NCBI GenBank assembly: GCA_902778055.1
Contig: CACYWL010000009.1
Coordinates: forward strand, 1 to 64,000
Source: an uncultured Eubacteriales bacterium
GTDB lineage: Bacteria > Bacillota > Clostridia > Christensenellales > Aristaeellaceae
Length of the DNA: 64,000 nucleotides
Direction of reading: 5' to 3'
Made by a program: the position numbers and the translations under genes. Positions 61,354 to 64,000 of the stretch are shown here, in pieces (position 1 is the stretch's first letter; the number at the start of each line of letters is the position of its first letter). The notes under the pieces are model-generated. The model ran no database searches and was not told the DNA's origin. It saw only the letters and a list, made by a program, of their open reading frames with translations.

Positions 61354-64000
61354 ATGAAAAAGACCCATGAGCTGCGGCGAAAGCTGATAGCCTGGTTCGT
61401 CGTGCTCTCCATGATCCTTTCCGACGCCGCTCCCATCTTCCCGGGGAACGCCGCCCTCGCCGACGGCGAAGAAAGCGTCCTGACCTGCGGCCTTACGGAA
61501 CATACCCATACGGAAGCGTGCTATGAGGACGTTCTGACCTGCGGGAAGGAGGCATCCGACCCGAAGTTCATTAACACCTTTAAGGTGCATCATCACAGTG
61601 ACGACTGCAGAAATTCCGCGGGCGAGCTGATCTGCGGATACGTGGAGGATGAGTATTACCATACCCACAATGAATACTGCCGGAACGCGGAGGGCAAGCT
61701 GGTCTGCGGCCTGGAAACAAGAAAGCCCCATGATCATACGGATGAGTGCTATCGAACAGACCGGATTCTGATCTGCGAGAATAACGACCAGGGCCATACC
61801 CATACCGCCGAATGCTATAAGGACTGGAAAGAACTGACCTGCGGGAAAGAAGAGCAGGAAGGTCATCAGCATACCGACGAGTGCTATAAGGAAAAGCAGG
61901 TGCTTACCTGTGAAAAGGCGGAGGACCCCGGCCATACCCATACGGATGAATGCTATACCACCCGGACGGAGCTGACCTGTGACGAGGAGCACGAGCACGG
62001 CGAGGAATGCTATACGACGACCCGCGTCCTGACCTGCGAGCAGCAGGAGCGGGCCGGACATACCCATTCCGGGGATTGCTACCGGACGGAAAAGGAGCTG
62101 ATCTGCGGCAAAGAGGAGCGGACCGGCCATCATCACGAGGACGCCTGCTATACCGCGCATCATGATCTGATCTGCGGCCAGACGGAACGGCCTGCGCATG
62201 TCCACGGCGATGAATGCTATAAGGAAACCAGAACGCTGATCTGTGACAAGCCCTCCAGCAAACATAAGCACACGGAGGATTGCTTCGACGGAAACGGCAA
62301 CTGCATCTGCGGCAAGGTGGAAATCCCCGTCTTTGAATGTAGCGAAGAAAACTGGACCGCCGGGCACACCCATTCCGAATCCTGCTATGACCGGAAGCTG
62401 ATCTGCGAAATCCCGGAACATATCCACACGGAAGACTGTTGGACGACGGTCAGTCAGCCTGAACCCGAACCCGAGCCCGAGGAGCCGGTAACTGATCCCG
62501 TGGAGGAGACGGAAGAAGAAACCGAAAAAATCGATACATGGGAGGGGATCAGGGAACAGGAAGAAGGGCCCCCGAAGCAGGAAAATGAATCAGAGGATCA
62601 GGAAGAAAAGCCTGCAGATCAGGAAGAAGACTCGGAAGAGCAGGAAGAAGAGCCTGATAACCAGAAAAAAGAGCCTATAGATCAGGACGAAACATCAGAA
62701 GACCAGAACGAAGAATCAGAGGATCAGGGTGAAGAACCTGATAACCAGAAAAAAGAGCCTATAGATCAGGAAGAAGAATCAGAAGACAAGGACGAAGAAG
62801 CAGAGAATCAGAGCGAAGAACCGGATAACCAGGAAGAAGATCCTGAGGATCTGAACGAAAATCCAGATAACCAGGAAGAAGAATTAGAGGATCTGGACGA
62901 AACCCCGGAGAATCTGGAAGAAGAGTCTGTAGATCAGGAAGACGAGCCAGAGGATCAGAAAGAAGATATCCCTACCACGATTGCTACAGACGAAAACGCT
63001 CCGATCCAGGTTTCTATTACCTATAACGCTGATGCGGCCATTCCGGAAGGAACCGAAATCATCGTGTTTGATCCGGATATGGAGCAGCTGAAGACTGCTT
63101 CAAAGAAACTGACCCCGGCCAAATCCGGATTGAGAAATACAGCCCTGGCTTCAGACAGGTCTGCAGGTAATGAGTTTTCCACCGCAGATGTGTCTCTCGA
63201 GCAATGGAAGGCTGGAGAGAACCCACCAGAAATCCAGCTGTATCACCGGATACTAGATATCAGCCTTTCCGTGGACGGCGAAGAGATAGAACCTGAATCC
63301 CCCGTCACGGTGAGTATCACCCTGCCGGATCTGGAGGACGGCCTCACGGTGACCGTGAAGCACCAGACGGAAAACGGTCTGGTAGAATTGCAGAGCAGTA
63401 CCGAAGGTCAAACCGTCACGTTCATTACAGACGGCTTCTCCCTCTTTGACTTCACCTCCACCGCACAGAAAATCACTTCCTGGACGTCAGATTGGCTTGA
63501 AAATACATTATATGGTCGAACGAATGACCAGAACGTCAATCATGGTACAATCAGTATCGACGAGGATAGCATTCCAGACGGCTTCTCTATCATTGATACC
63601 ACTTCAACCACTCAGAATTCAAATCTGTGGATAACTCTCCAGCGAGTGAAGGATATCGTCCTTGGGAAGCTTGAGAGTATCAGCCTTTATGCGGTTGAGA
63701 ACGGGAGAATTACCGCTCTTGTCAAAGAAAACGTTGGAATTACTGATGTTCTGAGGCTTAACCTTGGCAACTACTCCAGCTTTGCGCTGGTGAGAGACAG
63801 CGGGCTGAGGAGTAGGATAGAAGAGATCGGGAACGTTGTTCTGTCTGGCCTCATGCCGAAGAATGGTGTAGCGGAAGCTACTGATGTGACCGAGGAATAT
63901 GAGAATTTCCTGGGTGGACGAAGTGTCTCCAAAGAGGGAGAAGCTGACGAAGACTTGGGTGGTCAAAGTAGTGAAAAAGAGGGAGAAGCCGTCCACACTA
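61354..64000 (+). CDS. Second giant His/Cys-repeat surface adhesin (5' part, cut by window end)
   Basis: The frame opens at ATG 61354 after GGAGGGAG and stays open for 882 codons to the window end. A signal peptide (1-~36, ending ALA|DG) is followed by 14 HxHxxxC units (~47-365) of the type GHTHTDECY...LTC, spaced about 20-25 residues. An acidic Pro/Gln/Glu stalk (~368-545) of heptad repeats follows, then a beta domain (~550-700, closing ITDGFSLFDF) like those of the adhesin at 225, which usually close GFSVY. Architecture and order match the first adhesin, so a Cna_B region and LPXTG anchor are expected beyond the window. It is the last visible gene of the second surface operon. Confidence 0.9.
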   Translation, partial: MKKTHELRRKLIAWFVVLSMILSDAAPIFPGNAALADGEESVLTCGLTEHTHTEACYEDVLTCGKEASDPKFINTFKVHHHSDDCRNSAGELICGYVEDEYYHTHNEYCRNAEGKLVCGLETRKPHDHTDECYRTDRILICENNDQGHTHTAECYKDWKELTCGKEEQEGHQHTDECYKEKQVLTCEKAEDPGHTHTDECYTTRTELTCDEEHEHGEECYTTTRVLTCEQQERAGHTHSGDCYRTEKELICGKEERTGHHHEDACYTAHHDLICGQTERPAHVHGDECYKETRTLICDKPSSKHKHTEDCFDGNGNCICGKVEIPVFECSEENWTAGHTHSESCYDRKLICEIPEHIHTEDCWTTVSQPEPEPEPEEPVTDPVEETEEETEKIDTWEGIREQEEGPPKQENESEDQEEKPADQEEDSEEQEEEPDNQKKEPIDQDETSEDQNEESEDQGEEPDNQKKEPIDQEEESEDKDEEAENQSEEPDNQEEDPEDLNENPDNQEEELEDLDETPENLEEESVDQEDEPEDQKEDIPTTIATDENAPIQVSITYNADAAIPEGTEIIVFDPDMEQLKTASKKLTPAKSGLRNTALASDRSAGNEFSTADVSLEQWKAGENPPEIQLYHRILDISLSVDGEEIEPESPVTVSITLPDLEDGLTVTVKHQTENGLVELQSSTEGQTVTFITDGFSLFDFTSTAQKITSWTSDWLENTLYGRTNDQNVNHGTISIDEDSIPDGFSIIDTTSTTQNSNLWITLQRVKDIVLGKLESISLYAVENGRITALVKENVGITDVLRLNLGNYSSFALVRDSGLRSRIEEIGNVVLSGLMPKNGVAEATDVTEEYENFLGGRSVSKEGEADEDLGGQSSEKEGEAVHT
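62584..62964 (+). repeat. 21-bp minisatellite encoding heptads in the adhesin stalk
   Basis: About eighteen 21-bp units encode seven-residue repeats such as EEPDNQK, KEPIDQD and EESEDQG. A block of more than 30 bp starting CCTGATAACCAG occurs twice almost unchanged, evidence of recent expansion. All units keep frame. Confidence 0.8.

Overview
The window looks like the chromosome of a moderately GC-rich (by eye in the mid to upper 50s percent), anaerobic, gut- or rumen-type Clostridia bacterium. The reasons are consensus sigma-A promoters, strong AGGAGG ribosome binding sites, Gram-positive sortases with LPXTG proteins, a phosphotransacylase/butyrate-kinase-type pair, pectin (rhamnogalacturonan) enzymes and no respiratory genes. 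A lineage such as the Christensenellales/Aristaeellaceae group is plausible, but that is inference from gene content only.

Layout. (1) 1-12604: a 4113-residue LPATG-anchored adhesin with His/Cys repeats and many Cna_B-like domains, with its own promoter and terminator. (2) 12.6-15.3 kb: a MATE exporter, tRNA-Pro(GGG), a possible integrase remnant and a YfcE-type phosphoesterase. (3) 15.5-22.7 kb: a sortase/pilus locus with an active class C sortase, then a six-gene operon: a signal peptidase homologue lacking the catalytic Ser, a sortase homologue lacking catalytic His and Cys, a pilin-like protein with a distinctive C-terminal tail, a secreted family-5 solute-binding protein without lipobox, a coiled-coil protein and an intact signal peptidase. 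(4) 22.7-27 kb: an EAL phosphodiesterase and, behind a perfect promoter and a 244-nt structured leader, an LPSTG major pilin. (5) 27-36 kb: housekeeping and accessory enzymes plus a REP-associated tyrosine transposase (RAYT) with its repeat family, which recurs from 14 to 51 kb and borders an inverted duplication of the 5' end of a dus gene. (6) 35.7-56.9 kb: metabolic genes: AGCS symporter, FNT channel, PL11 lyase, phosphohexomutase, CapA, aminotransferase, QueH, PsuG, GltX, GlnS, Buk and Pta. (7) 57-64 kb: a second surface locus with a signal peptidase homologue lacking both catalytic residues, a class B sortase fused to MucBP-like repeats and ending in the same C-terminal tail, a second secreted solute-binding protein, and a second His/Cys-repeat adhesin that runs off the window.

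The most interesting feature is the repeated module in regions 3 and 7: signal-peptidase-like protein, sortase or sortase-like protein, PLGLG-tailed protein, lipobox-free solute-binding protein and (in region 7) giant His/Cys adhesin. Three of its processing-enzyme homologues have lost catalytic residues, and the solute-binding proteins have no transporter partners. This suggests a surface-assembly system in which enzyme folds serve as chaperones or scaffolds. The EAL protein beside the pilin suggests, without proof, control by cyclic di-GMP.
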